Part shown: piece by piece, positions 16,901-24,802 of the stretch
Layout: every line of letters begins with the position of its first letter
Position numbering within the stretch: position 1 is the first letter of the stretch
Source of the DNA: Streptomyces sp. NRRL S-337
Lineage (GTDB): Bacteria; Actinomycetota; Actinomycetes; Streptomycetales; Streptomycetaceae
NCBI RefSeq assembly: GCF_000720175.1
Contig: NZ_JOIX01000061.1
Location: 1-42,968, forward strand
DNA: 42,968 nt
Direction: 5' to 3'
Position numbers and translations under genes: made by a program
Notes under the pieces: model-generated
Told to the model about the DNA's origin: nothing
The model's input: only the letters and a program-made list of their open reading frames with translations
Database searches by the model: none

Positions 16901-19900
16901 CTCGCAGGGCGCCTGCCAGTCCCTCCTCGCCGGGGTCGGTCGCAAAGGTGACGAGGGCGGCGCGGGCCTGCGGGCTGACGCCGGTGCCGCGGCTCTCGTC
17001 GTACGGGGGGAACAGGTCCAGGAAGCGTTGTACGAGCCGCCCGCCGTCGGCGAGCGCGGCCTCGGCGAACTCGGCCTGCCAGGCCGAGGCCCCGAACAAA
17101 TCGGTGGCGCGCCCGGGCAGCGGCCGCAGGGGTGTCCCGTCGGGAGCAGTCAGCCGTCCGGCGCCCGCGAGGTCGAGGAGGTGGGCCAGGTACTGGCGGC
17201 GCAGGATCTCGGCCGCGGACAGGTAGCAGCCGGGCGGCATGACGTCCCCGGCGATCATCATCCGGGGTTCTTCGAGGTAGTAGCGGTCGCGCGGGCCGCG
17301 GTCGACCATGGTGAGCAGGTAGGCGTTGCCGGTGGAGCGGCCCGCCCGGCCGACGCGCTGGATGTAGTTGGCCGGTCCCTTCGGAAGTGAGGCGAGGACG
17401 ACGGCCGACAGATCGCCGATGTCGATGCCGAGTTCGAGGGTGGGGGTGCAGGACAGTACCTGCGGGTTGGCGTAGTGGACGTCAGTGCCCTCGCGGAAGG
17501 CCCTCTCGACCGCTTCGCGCTTGGCGCGGCTGAGGGTGCCGGTGTGCTCGGCGGTGTTGATGGTGAAGACCCCGGCGTCGCGGTACATGCGCCGATAGAA
17601 GTCGTCGGTGAAGTCCCTTTGCCGCAGGCCGCTGTCCAGGTCACGGCCGGTGCCGAGGGTCCCCCCGCAGCGGTAGCGGGGGCACGGCTGTCCGTGCCAC
17701 CGGTCGGCGAGGTCGGGGTGGATGGTCTGTTCCCAGAAGCAGCGCGGGCAGTGCGCGGTGGCGTCGGGCAGGACGTCGTCGGCGAGTCGGCGGACCTGGA
17801 TGTGGCCGGGCTGGAGTCCGTAGACGCGGGTGGCGCCGTCGAGCGCGGTGCGTGCGGAGAGGACGCCGGCGTCGGCGAGCGCGGGCAGCAGCCGGGCGAG
17901 GAAGCCGGCGGCAGCCTCCCGGCGCAGGCCGAGGGCGCGCACGGCCCAGTCCTGGTACCAGCCGAGCCGGCCGGTGAGCACGTCGAAGTCCTCGCTGCCC
18001 TGCTTGGGTGAGCCGAGCAGGAAGGCGGGCGCGGAGACGCCGCGGGGGAAGGCCGGCATGCCGGGTTCGCGTCCGCCCCAGATCGCCCACCGGCGCACTC
18101 CGGCCTGGTCGAGCCAGGGGTCCAGCCAGGCGTGCCGGACGGCGCCCCGGATGCGCAGCCGTTCGAGCAGGCCCCGGACGAAACCGAGGTACTGGTCGGG
18201 GCCGGGCGCCGATCCGTCGGGGAATGCGATCTCTCCCGGTGTGGTGAGGAGGATCTCGTGTACGAGGTCCGCTACGGCGTCGGGGTCCGTCAGGGGTACG
18301 TCGGCGGCGACGGTGCGGGTGAGTTCGAGGGTGCGGCCCTGCCGGGACCGCAGTCCGAACTCCATGACGGTGGCGAACGCCAGGCGTTGCGCGATCAGTT
18401 CCCAGGTGGGCCGCGAGCCGCGACTGCGGCCGGTGAGCAGGGTGTCCACGCCGCGGATCAGGTGCAGGTCCGGCGGGATGACGGCGGCCTGCACCGCCTT
18501 GCTGTCGACGACGTCCGCGACCAGGTCGGCGGCCAGGTCGTTCAGGGTGGTGGGTTCGTCCTCGCCGATGCGGCTGGCGAGGAGTGCGCGCAGCGAGAAC
18601 GTGTACGAGCGGCTGGCGACGTATCCGGCGCGGTGGGCGGCGTCCTGGACGGAGTCGTTGAAGAGGAGGGTCTTGTTCTCGCCCAGGTTCTTGTCCAGTT
18701 CGCCGCCGGTGAAGAGCTGGGTGATGGCTGCGGCGGCGAGCGCGGCGAGGCCGGTGCCGAGGTAGCGGATGGAGTTGAAGGTGCGGCAGGCGGGGCACTG
18801 GTCGCGTTCTGCGGCCCGGTCACCGTCGAGGTCGACGTGGACGAACGCGGCGTTGTGCAGGGGCGCGGGCCGGCGGGGTCCTCCGCCGTCCGCCGGGCTG
18901 GTGAAGTCGGCTTCGGGCGAGAGGGGGCGCAGCCGTCCGCCGCTGCCTTCCAGGACCAGCACGGCGGGCCCGCCGCGCCGCTGTTCCGCCCCGGCCGCGA
19001 AGGCGGCCTCGTGCACCTCCTGGGGAGTCGCGGCAATCATGTTGCGCACCCGGCGCTTGTCGCGGCTCACGGAGGCACGGCGGATCTTCGTGGCGGTCAG
19101 GTCGAGCTCGGCCGGGTCGACCTCCGGTGAGTACGCGGCCCAGCCGGAGCGCCCGCACTCGCGGCAGAACACGGCGGGCAGGAAGATCTCGGCGGGCGGC
19201 GGGGCGCTGTCGCCGGCCGGTACGGCGACCTGCTCGGCGGCGTCGAGCGGTACGGCGGGGCCCTCTCCGTCGTACGGGGACGGCCGGGCGGCGGTGCGCT
19301 GGTCCTTGCGGGCCAGTGCGCCGCCGGAGGTCACGCGCTCGTCGTCCCAGCGGAACTCGGCGCGGGCCGCGCTGATGCCCCGCAGCACGCGGGAGACCGA
19401 GCGCACCCAGTGGTGGACCTCGATGGACAGCAGCGGCCGTCCGGGGTGCTCGGGATCGCGGGCGTACGACAGGAGGGCGACGTAGCGGGCGAGGGCCTGG
19501 GCGGCGATCCGTGGCCGCTGCTGCACGGCCATGCCCCAGTGGTAGGCGTAGCGGGGCAGCACCTCGGTGATCTCGGCGAGGGTCTTGGGGGTGCCGTCGA
19601 GGATCTCCAGGACGGCGGCCGTGAGCCGGTGGCGGCGCAGCACCGCCCCGAGCTCCTCGGGGCTCGGTCCGTTCAGGCCGGTGAAGGCGGCGACGAGGTC
19701 GTCCATGGCGCTCGGGTCCCGGGTCGGGTCGCCGAGGCCGGCGACCTCCTCGGGCGGGGGGAACGGGAGGGTGAAGTCGCACTCGCCGGTGAAGTCCTTG
19801 GTGGAGCGCCGGTCCTCGCCGACGACCGAGTCGGACGGGAACGGCACGCCGAAGACCTGCTCGGCGACCTCCAGCATGCCGGGACCGCCGCCCGGCCGCC

Positions 19901-20789
19901 CGGTCCCGCCCCGCTCGCCCGTGCCCCGCCCGTCTGTGCCGGGGCCGTTCGCGCCGAGGGTGGCCGACGTGGCGACGGGGCAGACCGGCCCGAGCGGCCG
20001 GCCAGGCTGCGCGAGCCCGGTGACGGATCCGAGCCGGCGCAGCAGCATGGCCACGTCCGTGCCCTGGGCGCCGTCGTAGGTGTGGAACTCGTCGAGGACG
20101 ACGTACGCGAGCGCGGAGTCCTGCCACAGCCGCTGGTCCTCGGGCCGCTGGAGGAGCAGGTCGAGCATCTTGTAGTTGGTGATCAGGATGTCCGGCCGGG
20201 TGCGCCGGATCTCATCGCGGTCGACGGCGATCGCAGGGTTGGCCTGCTTGAAGTCCTGGGACGGTGTGTCGCCGATGTAGAGCGCCGCCCGCACCCCGGC
20301 GTCGTGCAGCCGGGTGTCCTTGACGTCGGCGAGCCGCTCGCCGATGCGGTGAGCCTGGTCGGTGGCGAGCGCGTTCATGGGGTAGAGCAGGATCGCCTTG
20401 ACGCCCTCCCGACCGGCCAGCCGCTCCCGGTAGCAGTGGTCGAGCAGCGGGACCAGGAACGACTCGGTCTTGCCGGATCCGGTGCCGGTGGTGACGAGGG
20501 TGGGTCGCGCCGGACCGTGCAGCGTCGACAGCCGTTCCCAGGCGGCCTCCTGGTGCCGGTACGGGGTCAGCTCGGGGTGCCAGGTCAGGTGCCGCTTCCA
20601 GTTCTCGCCCTCGGCGGTCCGGAACGGCGTGCGCACCCGGAGGTAAGGACCGCGGAAGATGCCGTCGTCGGCGTCGCCGAGGAAGTTCTCCAGCGCGCGG
20701 CGGGTGCTCTCGTCGGCCAGCGCGTACGTCGTCGCGAGGTACTGGCTCAGGCTGGCCCGTACCTGGTCGGCGGCGAGGGTGGGACGCAC
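13926..20789 (-). CDS. Giant DEAD/DEAH helicase with DUF1998 and endonuclease-like C-terminus (DrmA-DrmB-like)
   Basis: A 2287-aa multidomain protein. GTG 20789 is chosen because GGAGG lies 7 nt upstream. RecA domain 1: GTGSGKT (102-108), ILLYPMNALATDQ, DEFH (233-236), SAT (274-276). About 860 residues follow, with Cys pairs FCRECGRSGW (near 541) and CPACRTF (near 668). RecA domain 2 has TPTLELGIDIGDLSAVVL and YIQRVGRAGRSTG (near 1140). Further zinc-type pairs are CPDCGH, CPRCRS and CDACG. DUF1998/MZB is at about 1690-1745 (YDTLPGGTGYL; VCVGQGRPACHRCLLRH). An endonuclease-like module (TRPDVVF, VAVYLDGYRYHA, LRAEGWQVFQLTWDDV) is at about 1850-1905, with a degenerate second copy near 2200-2260 (VGVVLAH, YQEAGWQVRTATEWDADEL). 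Helicase plus DUF1998 is the DrmA/DrmB combination of DISARM and also occurs in MrfA repair helicases; here one polypeptide carries both. It is coupled to the RelE-UvrD gene. Confidence 0.9.
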   Translation of the reverse strand: MRPTLAADQVRASLSQYLATTYALADESTRRALENFLGDADDGIFRGPYLRVRTPFRTAEGENWKRHLTWHPELTPYRHQEAAWERLSTLHGPARPTLVTTGTGSGKTESFLVPLLDHCYRERLAGREGVKAILLYPMNALATDQAHRIGERLADVKDTRLHDAGVRAALYIGDTPSQDFKQANPAIAVDRDEIRRTRPDILITNYKMLDLLLQRPEDQRLWQDSALAYVVLDEFHTYDGAQGTDVAMLLRRLGSVTGLAQPGRPLGPVCPVATSATLGANGPGTDGRGTGERGGTGRPGGGPGMLEVAEQVFGVPFPSDSVVGEDRRSTKDFTGECDFTLPFPPPEEVAGLGDPTRDPSAMDDLVAAFTGLNGPSPEELGAVLRRHRLTAAVLEILDGTPKTLAEITEVLPRYAYHWGMAVQQRPRIAAQALARYVALLSYARDPEHPGRPLLSIEVHHWVRSVSRVLRGISAARAEFRWDDERVTSGGALARKDQRTAARPSPYDGEGPAVPLDAAEQVAVPAGDSAPPPAEIFLPAVFCRECGRSGWAAYSPEVDPAELDLTATKIRRASVSRDKRRVRNMIAATPQEVHEAAFAAGAEQRRGGPAVLVLEGSGGRLRPLSPEADFTSPADGGGPRRPAPLHNAAFVHVDLDGDRAAERDQCPACRTFNSIRYLGTGLAALAAAAITQLFTGGELDKNLGENKTLLFNDSVQDAAHRAGYVASRSYTFSLRALLASRIGEDEPTTLNDLAADLVADVVDSKAVQAAVIPPDLHLIRGVDTLLTGRSRGSRPTWELIAQRLAFATVMEFGLRSRQGRTLELTRTVAADVPLTDPDAVADLVHEILLTTPGEIAFPDGSAPGPDQYLGFVRGLLERLRIRGAVRHAWLDPWLDQAGVRRWAIWGGREPGMPAFPRGVSAPAFLLGSPKQGSEDFDVLTGRLGWYQDWAVRALGLRREAAAGFLARLLPALADAGVLSARTALDGATRVYGLQPGHIQVRRLADDVLPDATAHCPRCFWEQTIHPDLADRWHGQPCPRYRCGGTLGTGRDLDSGLRQRDFTDDFYRRMYRDAGVFTINTAEHTGTLSRAKREAVERAFREGTDVHYANPQVLSCTPTLELGIDIGDLSAVVLASLPKGPANYIQRVGRAGRSTGNAYLLTMVDRGPRDRYYLEEPRMMIAGDVMPPGCYLSAAEILRRQYLAHLLDLAGAGRLTAPDGTPLRPLPGRATDLFGASAWQAEFAEAALADGGRLVQRFLDLFPPYDESRGTGVSPQARAALVTFATDPGEEGLAGALRAACRRWEDRRADLQRRSEAIDRAHGLLVAGDPDHERQGRELRAERRDMARVSREISRTTAHGALVDLGLLPNYSLIDSATELEATLTWTEKTTDGTGEKRSKTLRHSRPARFALSEFAPGNHYYAQGYKHRVTGLDIGSPDRPAWLWWRVCPDCGHVRTHRAEQDASPCPRCRSAAIGDVGCLHKVLVPRRVTSRDERDDVRVRDDRDERDERHYTVVPAVDIDAGDVEQAWKHEHATFGWEFTREAHIRHINVGATRVDGGADTAFAGQEVRLNPFWVCDACGFADPDGGPAAHDAGDPSAYGKYHRPWCRRRRAGADTARRGERILLAHELRTDALRILIPAVTAHTRERLASFKALLLAGIARSYGGDPDHLAVVTDSMPEERGESAHRRHFLVLYDTLPGGTGYLHRLAGQGGLKNVLEAARQVIETCVCVGQGRPACHRCLLRHVTDNEYALVSREHALDMLGDLFGRTADRWSVVPVATTRDITLVPQVESELEALFRRGLLEWAERMDEVSVRTALTADGTRDTTLRFTAPDGTVRGWQMETQTPLGFTRPDVVFRSTDEDRRVAVYLDGYRYHASPEHLIAETDAVKRTRLRAEGWQVFQLTWDDVQAWTGQTRPQADPVWKPYPNTAQKTAMDVHRRMHAGDTRDLPRLVWANPVETLIGYLTDPDPDVWRRRAQSALAGFAAVSATSRALADGEEIGHRIGEALQGRRLAKGQGAVQVMATRDASGCPLTIALDLRRGQTGAIWTALSVLDASADKIAADEAAHRRRWQAWLYWSNLLQFLDAGEGDGVQLTTGMLPGFDPAELAVTGGAGWLTSQRRKHEPAVVASAANGQQPQAGRRHGEEAPAAVRDPAWDEVIEFLVEDPSLPALARTLADRGLPAPEAGYELGAAAWPAELAWPARRVGVVLAHRPDPVTRRDIDAERRDRAYQEAGWQVRTATEWDADELAGLVSGEADEPAETVSGDADTDADRATNDHEENER

Positions 20790-20890
20790 GCGCTGTCCTC
20801 CTTGGTGCTGGTCGTGCCGGGACGGGCATGCCGGGGGCGCCCGTTCACCGCCCACGGTATCGGGGGAGGTGGGGCGAACCCGGGCCCGGC

Positions 20891-21832
20891 TCACTTGCCG
20901 AGTTTCCGCCCGACGTACGCGATGCGCAGGGTGCGTTCCTCGTGGAGCAGCCGGAAGTGCATCCGGCCCGGCGAAGGCAGGAAGTCGCAATGCCAGTCGA
21001 ACAGGCGGTTCTCGCCGTCGTCGTCGGTGAACCAGCACAGGCGCCGGCGGGCCTCGAACTCGGTCCGCACGTAGGAACGCCACTGGGGCGCGATGGGCTG
21101 CCGGTCCGGGTTCCAGTCGCTGACCGCATCCTGGAGCTCTCCGAGCCGCTCCCCCACCGGCTGCACCCACACCTCGGGCAGTTCGACGAAGTACTGCTCG
21201 GCGAGCCGTGTGAACTGGAGGTGCGGGAACAGCTCCGCCTTCAGGCGCCACAGCTCGGTGCCGGACCGCAGGCCTTCGACGGCCTTCTGCCGGACGCTGT
21301 CCGCGCCGCGCCGGATCCACGACAGGTGCGTGGCGACGTGCTCCCGCCTGGCGGCGTGCTCCACCTCGACGTCCGTGAGGGCGGAGCCGCCGTCCTCGTC
21401 GTCGAGGAGTTCCTCCCGTACGAGGGTGAGCCGGTCGGCGTCCCAGCACGGCTCCACGGGCAGGGACACCCCGAGACCACCGGTCAGGTGCGCCGACCCG
21501 AGCCCCTCGACCGCCTGTCCGTCATGCCGGTACTCCACGTCGGAGTGGGTCTCCCCCTCGGGGAAGGCCTCCCGGTGGGGCCACTTGGTCTGCATCTGGA
21601 GCAGGCGCACCCACAGGTCCCTGGCACCCGGGGTGCCGATCCACTTGCCGATGGCATGGCCCTGGGCCAGCTGTAACGCGTTGACGGGCTCCCGGGAGAA
21701 GAGCCGGGTCCCTGCCCGGTCCTCCCTGGCCACCGCGAGCACGGCCCTGACCATCTCGGTCATGGCGCGGTTGACCCGCTCCGGATCTGCCTTCGACTCG
21801 CAGGACTTCTCGTTCAGGAACAGCTGCGGCAC
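20891..21832 (-). CDS. Uncharacterised 313-aa protein of the defence cluster
   Basis: I do not recognise the family. GTG 21832 is preceded by ggagggg at good spacing; the frame runs on upstream without a ribosome site. The N-terminus PQLFLNEKSCES is followed by a helical region (RVNRAMTEMVRAVLAVARED), a central acidic region, and a C-terminus with many aromatic and charged residues (RLCWFTDDDGENRLFDWHCD, GRMHFRLLHEERTLRIAYVG). No membrane segment, signal or known catalytic motif is evident; the conserved-looking His, Asp and Glu residues of the C-terminus would allow a nuclease or a nucleotide-binding role, but this is speculation. It lies between the AAA ATPase (55-nt gap) and the giant helicase (101-nt gap) in the same direction, so it is probably a subunit or effector. 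Confidence 0.8.
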   Translation of the reverse strand: MPQLFLNEKSCESKADPERVNRAMTEMVRAVLAVAREDRAGTRLFSREPVNALQLAQGHAIGKWIGTPGARDLWVRLLQMQTKWPHREAFPEGETHSDVEYRHDGQAVEGLGSAHLTGGLGVSLPVEPCWDADRLTLVREELLDDEDGGSALTDVEVEHAARREHVATHLSWIRRGADSVRQKAVEGLRSGTELWRLKAELFPHLQFTRLAEQYFVELPEVWVQPVGERLGELQDAVSDWNPDRQPIAPQWRSYVRTEFEARRRLCWFTDDDGENRLFDWHCDFLPSPGRMHFRLLHEERTLRIAYVGRKLGK

Positions 21833-21887
21833 GTCTCCCCCTCCGCGACGATGTGTGGGGCCTTGCCCCGCCCTCCCCAGGCGGGTG

Positions 21888-23075
21888 TCAGCCGATGAGC
21901 TGGTCGAGCGTGTTCTCCAGCTCGTCGAAGAACCCGGTGGGCCACTGGTCGAGCATCCCGTCCGCGTCGACCCGCGGGCTGACGACCTCCACACCGGTGC
22001 CGTCGCCGCGGAAGTAGTGGAACACCGCCTGTCCGGGGGTGATCCGTCCCTGCTTGACGGCGAGCCGCACGCCGTTGATGACGTGGTCGCTGTGCGTCTC
22101 CATGATCACCTGCGCGCCCTGTGCGGCGGCCGCGGCGGCGAGCGTCGCCATCTGCGTCTGGCCCTGCGGGTGGAGGTGCGCCTCCGGGTTCTCCAGGAGG
22201 ACCAGGGAGCCGGGACGGGCGGTGAGGCAGGCCACCACGACCGGCAGGACGTAGGTGAGGCCGAAGCCGACGTGGCTGGGCCGGCGGCGCCGGGTGGGGC
22301 CGAGCGCGCCCTGAAACCCGTATGAGAGGCGCACGGCGTCGGCGCCCTCGATGGGGTCGGCCTGGATGTCCACTCCGGGGCACAGGTCGCCCATCCAGGC
22401 GGCGGCCTGGTCGCGCAGGAGGTCGGACTCGGCACGTGGATGGTGCAGCGAGCCCTTGGGGACCTCGTCCCGGGCGTGGTGGCGGAGGAAGTTGACGGTG
22501 TGCTCGCCGCGTACGCCGAGAAAGCCCCGACCGATGGCCGCGTGGTGGTCGCGCGGGTAGAACTCGGCGGGCGAGATCCGGTCGGCGTGCAGGTACTGGA
22601 AGGGGCCGGTGAGGAACGACGGGGCCACGGACTCGGGACCGGTCGGTGCGGCGGATCCCTCGGAGGTAGCCGGCAGGTCCACGTCGAGCAGCGGTAGCAG
22701 GTTCTGCTCGGCGGCCCACTCGACGGTCCAGCCGTAGCGGTACGGCCCCTCGTCGACGGTGAGGCCGATCCGGGCCTCCTCCTCCGCGAAGTCCTCGTGC
22801 AGGACGTCGTCACCGGTGCCGAGGCCCACGAGTTCGCCGTTGAGCAGGAAGCCCTGGTTTACGACGCTGTGCCGGAGTCCGGCTCGTTGCGCCTCGCGCA
22901 GGTACTCAGAGACCGCTAGGTCGCCCGCTTCGTACGACTGGCGCAGCAGCGCGATCGCCTGGAGGACGCTGCTCTTGCCGGACGAATTGAGCCCGGTGAG
23001 GAGGGTGAGCGGGCCCAGCGGTAAGGACGCGTCGCGGAACGCTTTGAAGTTGTGCAGTGTCAGACGGTCAATCAC
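21888..23075 (-). CDS. AAA ATPase of the DUF3696 / SMC-like type
   Basis: A 395-aa ABC/SMC-like ATPase. IDRLTLHNFKAFRDASLPLG at the N-terminus and Walker A GLNSSGKSS (28-36) are classic for OLD-type and RecF-type ATPases. Walker B is LVLLENPEAHLHPQGQ (about 290-305), with a METHSDHVINGVRLAV switch-like segment after it. The C-terminus ends PTGFFDELENTLDQLIG as in DUF3696 proteins. There is no TOPRIM nuclease, unlike Gabija GajA or OLD, so an effector must be supplied elsewhere. GTG 23075 overlaps the DUF262 stop by 4 nt (GTGA), so the two proteins are translationally coupled and likely act as a pair. Confidence 0.9.
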   Translation of the reverse strand: MIDRLTLHNFKAFRDASLPLGPLTLLTGLNSSGKSSVLQAIALLRQSYEAGDLAVSEYLREAQRAGLRHSVVNQGFLLNGELVGLGTGDDVLHEDFAEEEARIGLTVDEGPYRYGWTVEWAAEQNLLPLLDVDLPATSEGSAAPTGPESVAPSFLTGPFQYLHADRISPAEFYPRDHHAAIGRGFLGVRGEHTVNFLRHHARDEVPKGSLHHPRAESDLLRDQAAAWMGDLCPGVDIQADPIEGADAVRLSYGFQGALGPTRRRRPSHVGFGLTYVLPVVVACLTARPGSLVLLENPEAHLHPQGQTQMATLAAAAAAQGAQVIMETHSDHVINGVRLAVKQGRITPGQAVFHYFRGDGTGVEVVSPRVDADGMLDQWPTGFFDELENTLDQLIG

Positions 23076-24361
23076 TGTTCGGCTACCCCCCGGAACAACC
23101 GTGCCACGTACTGGAACCTCGTGCGGATCTTCGCCGGATCCCCGGTGCCGATGGAGATCGACCGGTCGAAGTCCCAGTCCTCCAGCAGCTCGACGAACCG
23201 GTCGAGCAAGATCCCCCGCGACGCTACCAGTCTGTCCCGCTCCTGATCGTCGAGCAGCGCGAGATGGACGGAGATCGTCTCGAAGAGAGCCTTGTTGATG
23301 ACGGGGGAACTGCGCTTCCCCCCATGCCACTTGCGGAAGGCGTGCTCCTCGAACAGGTCCCGCGCGCACCGCATGGCCACCCGGAACTCCCGTGTCAGCT
23401 GCTCCCGCCGCTCCTCGGTGAGGTTGTTGACCCGGTACATCACGTCGGTGAGGAAGCGGTCGAAGTCCTTCTCCGTGTGCTCGGCCGGATTGGTCAGGCG
23501 GAAGGCGAGGAAACGCAGCACCATCTCCCGGTCGGCCATTCGCTCGTTGGACACGCTCCACCGGGTGGCCTCCCCGAACCACGGGTCCTCGGCGAGGTCC
23601 GCGAGGAACTCCCGGACCGGCCCCCGTACCAGCGCGTGCCGCAGCTCCTGCTGCGTCAGCGGCATGCCGGTGGTGTTGATCCGGGAGAACACGTTGTGCT
23701 TGACGGCGTCTGGAGTGCCCTGCTGCATGATGTGGACGGTGAGCTGGGTCTCGCGCAGCCGGATCTTCAGCCGACCGGTCAGGTCCCGGTACGTGTTGCC
23801 ATGGAAGTTCCAGAGGTAGTCCAGGCCCCGGAGGGTCAGCGGGCCCAGGCCATCGGTGACCTCTGGTGCGATGAACCGGGCGATGGCGGTGAGCCGCTGG
23901 ACGCCGTCCACCACGGCCCACCTGTCCTCGTCGTCCTGGGCCATGTGGAAGTTGGAGATCGGGATGCGCAGCAGCAGCGACTCGATCAGACGGCTCTGAT
24001 CCCGGTCGCTCCAGATCCCGGCCCGGCGCTGGAAGTCCGGCGCGAGGTCGATCATGCCCTCCCGCAGCCGGGACAGCAGCAGGTCCACGGTGGTGGTCTC
24101 CGTGTGGATCTTGATGCTATCGGGCCGGAACGGGGCGGAGATGCCGTCGGCGTCGCTGTAGGGGCCTTCCTCCGTGTCCTCCTCGTCGGAGGGGAGCTCC
24201 AGCTCGACGCCGGTCGGCCGGCCGTCGGACCCAATCTCCAAGGCCGGCCCCAGCGGCAGGAACGACGTGCCGGGCCCGCCGTCAACATCCTCCGGTACGG
24301 CGTACCCCCGGGACCCCGCCGACCGATCCCGGCCGCCGCCGCTGTCTTCCAGGTCCGCCAT
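23072..24361 (-). CDS. DUF262-domain protein without DUF1524
   Basis: A 429-aa protein. After a low-complexity, acidic N-terminal 80 residues, a DUF262 (ParB/Srx-like) domain follows: IDLAPDFQRRAGIWSDRDQS (104-123), IPISNFHM and VVDGVQRLTAI (151-160). The usual DGQQR motif is changed to DGVQR. In GmrSD-type enzymes this domain binds or hydrolyses NTP and is followed by a DUF1524 HNH nuclease; here the C-terminal 230 residues are helical and I see no HNH motif. It is therefore more likely a regulatory or NTP-sensing partner of the coupled DUF3696 ATPase. A promoter-like pair at 24403-24431 lies just upstream and could start a second transcript of the cluster. Confidence 0.88.
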   Translation of the reverse strand: MADLEDSGGGRDRSAGSRGYAVPEDVDGGPGTSFLPLGPALEIGSDGRPTGVELELPSDEEDTEEGPYSDADGISAPFRPDSIKIHTETTTVDLLLSRLREGMIDLAPDFQRRAGIWSDRDQSRLIESLLLRIPISNFHMAQDDEDRWAVVDGVQRLTAIARFIAPEVTDGLGPLTLRGLDYLWNFHGNTYRDLTGRLKIRLRETQLTVHIMQQGTPDAVKHNVFSRINTTGMPLTQQELRHALVRGPVREFLADLAEDPWFGEATRWSVSNERMADREMVLRFLAFRLTNPAEHTEKDFDRFLTDVMYRVNNLTEERREQLTREFRVAMRCARDLFEEHAFRKWHGGKRSSPVINKALFETISVHLALLDDQERDRLVASRGILLDRFVELLEDWDFDRSISIGTGDPAKIRTRFQYVARLFRGVAEQ

Positions 24362-24402
24362 GCTCCCCGCTGCCCTCCGCCGCCCGATGCCGTGCCCGGC
24401 AA

Positions 24403-24431
24403 AGCCTATAGACGGCGTCGTGGCCTGTCAG
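24403..24431 (-). promoter_or_regulatory. Candidate housekeeping promoter for the DUF262-to-UvrD unit
   Basis: On the minus strand CTGACA (24431-24426) and TAGGCT (24408-24403) are separated by 17 nt, close to the Streptomyces HrdB consensus TTGACN-17/18-TAGRRT. The predicted start of transcription lies roughly 30 nt before the DUF262 ATG. Confidence 0.55.
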
Positions 24432-24458
24432 CGAGATCGTCCGGGGCTGTCGGCGCCG

Positions 24459-24542
24459 TCACCCTCGTAGCTCCAGCTCGGCGACGACCGTCTTGCCGAC
24501 GGGGACGCGGTCGAGGACGGCCCACCGGTGGGCGAGCGCTGC
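24459..24542 (-). pseudogene. C-terminal scrap of a HATPase-type regulatory protein
   Basis: Minus-strand codons ending at a TGA (24461-24459) read LAHRWAVLDRVPVGKTVVAE and then LELRG, matching the typical end of Streptomyces ATP-binding anti-sigma-like proteins. Nothing of the N-terminal part, including the N and G boxes, is present. In these genomes such a gene often stands divergent from an XRE regulator followed by DUF397, and a DUF397 gene lies immediately to the right here. Confidence 0.45.
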
Positions 24543-24564
24543 TGAAGCAACTGCGAGGAGCGCT

Positions 24565-24753
24565 ATGAGCAGCACCGACGAACGAGCCTGGTTCAAGAGC
24601 AGCTACAGCGGTTCCGACGGTGACGCCTGCGTCGAGGTGGCGACGGGCACGCAGACGATCCACATCCGGGACTCCAAGGACCAGCGGAGCCCCGAGCTCA
24701 CCCTCTCCCCCGCCGCGTGGAGCGACTTCATCACTTACGCCGCCCAGGGCTGA
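24565..24753 (+). CDS. DUF397 protein
   Basis: A 62-aa protein with the full family pattern: AWFKSSYSGSDGDACVEVA, IHIRDSKDQRSPEL, and AWSDFITYAA. ATG 24565 has gaggag 4-9 nt upstream. DUF397 proteins normally follow an XRE/DUF5753 helix-turn-helix gene and act with it as a toxin-antitoxin-like or developmental regulatory pair (BldB/WhiJ-like loci). Here no such regulator precedes it, so it is an orphan. It is the only plus-strand gene inside the 23-kb minus-strand cluster. Confidence 0.85.
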   Translation: MSSTDERAWFKSSYSGSDGDACVEVATGTQTIHIRDSKDQRSPELTLSPAAWSDFITYAAQG

Positions 24754-24769
24754 CCTTCACGGCGAACGC

Positions 24770-24793
24770 CCCGCGCCGGAACTCCGGTGCGGG
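24770..24793. terminator. Bidirectional hairpin between DUF397 and the methyltransferase
   Basis: A 10-bp stem (cccgcgccgg against ccggtgcggg, with one G-T pair) closes a 4-nt aact loop. It lies 16 nt after the DUF397 stop and 9 nt after the methyltransferase stop on the other strand, so it can serve both convergent genes. Confidence 0.7.
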
Positions 24794-24802
24794 CTCTGTC
24801 TT

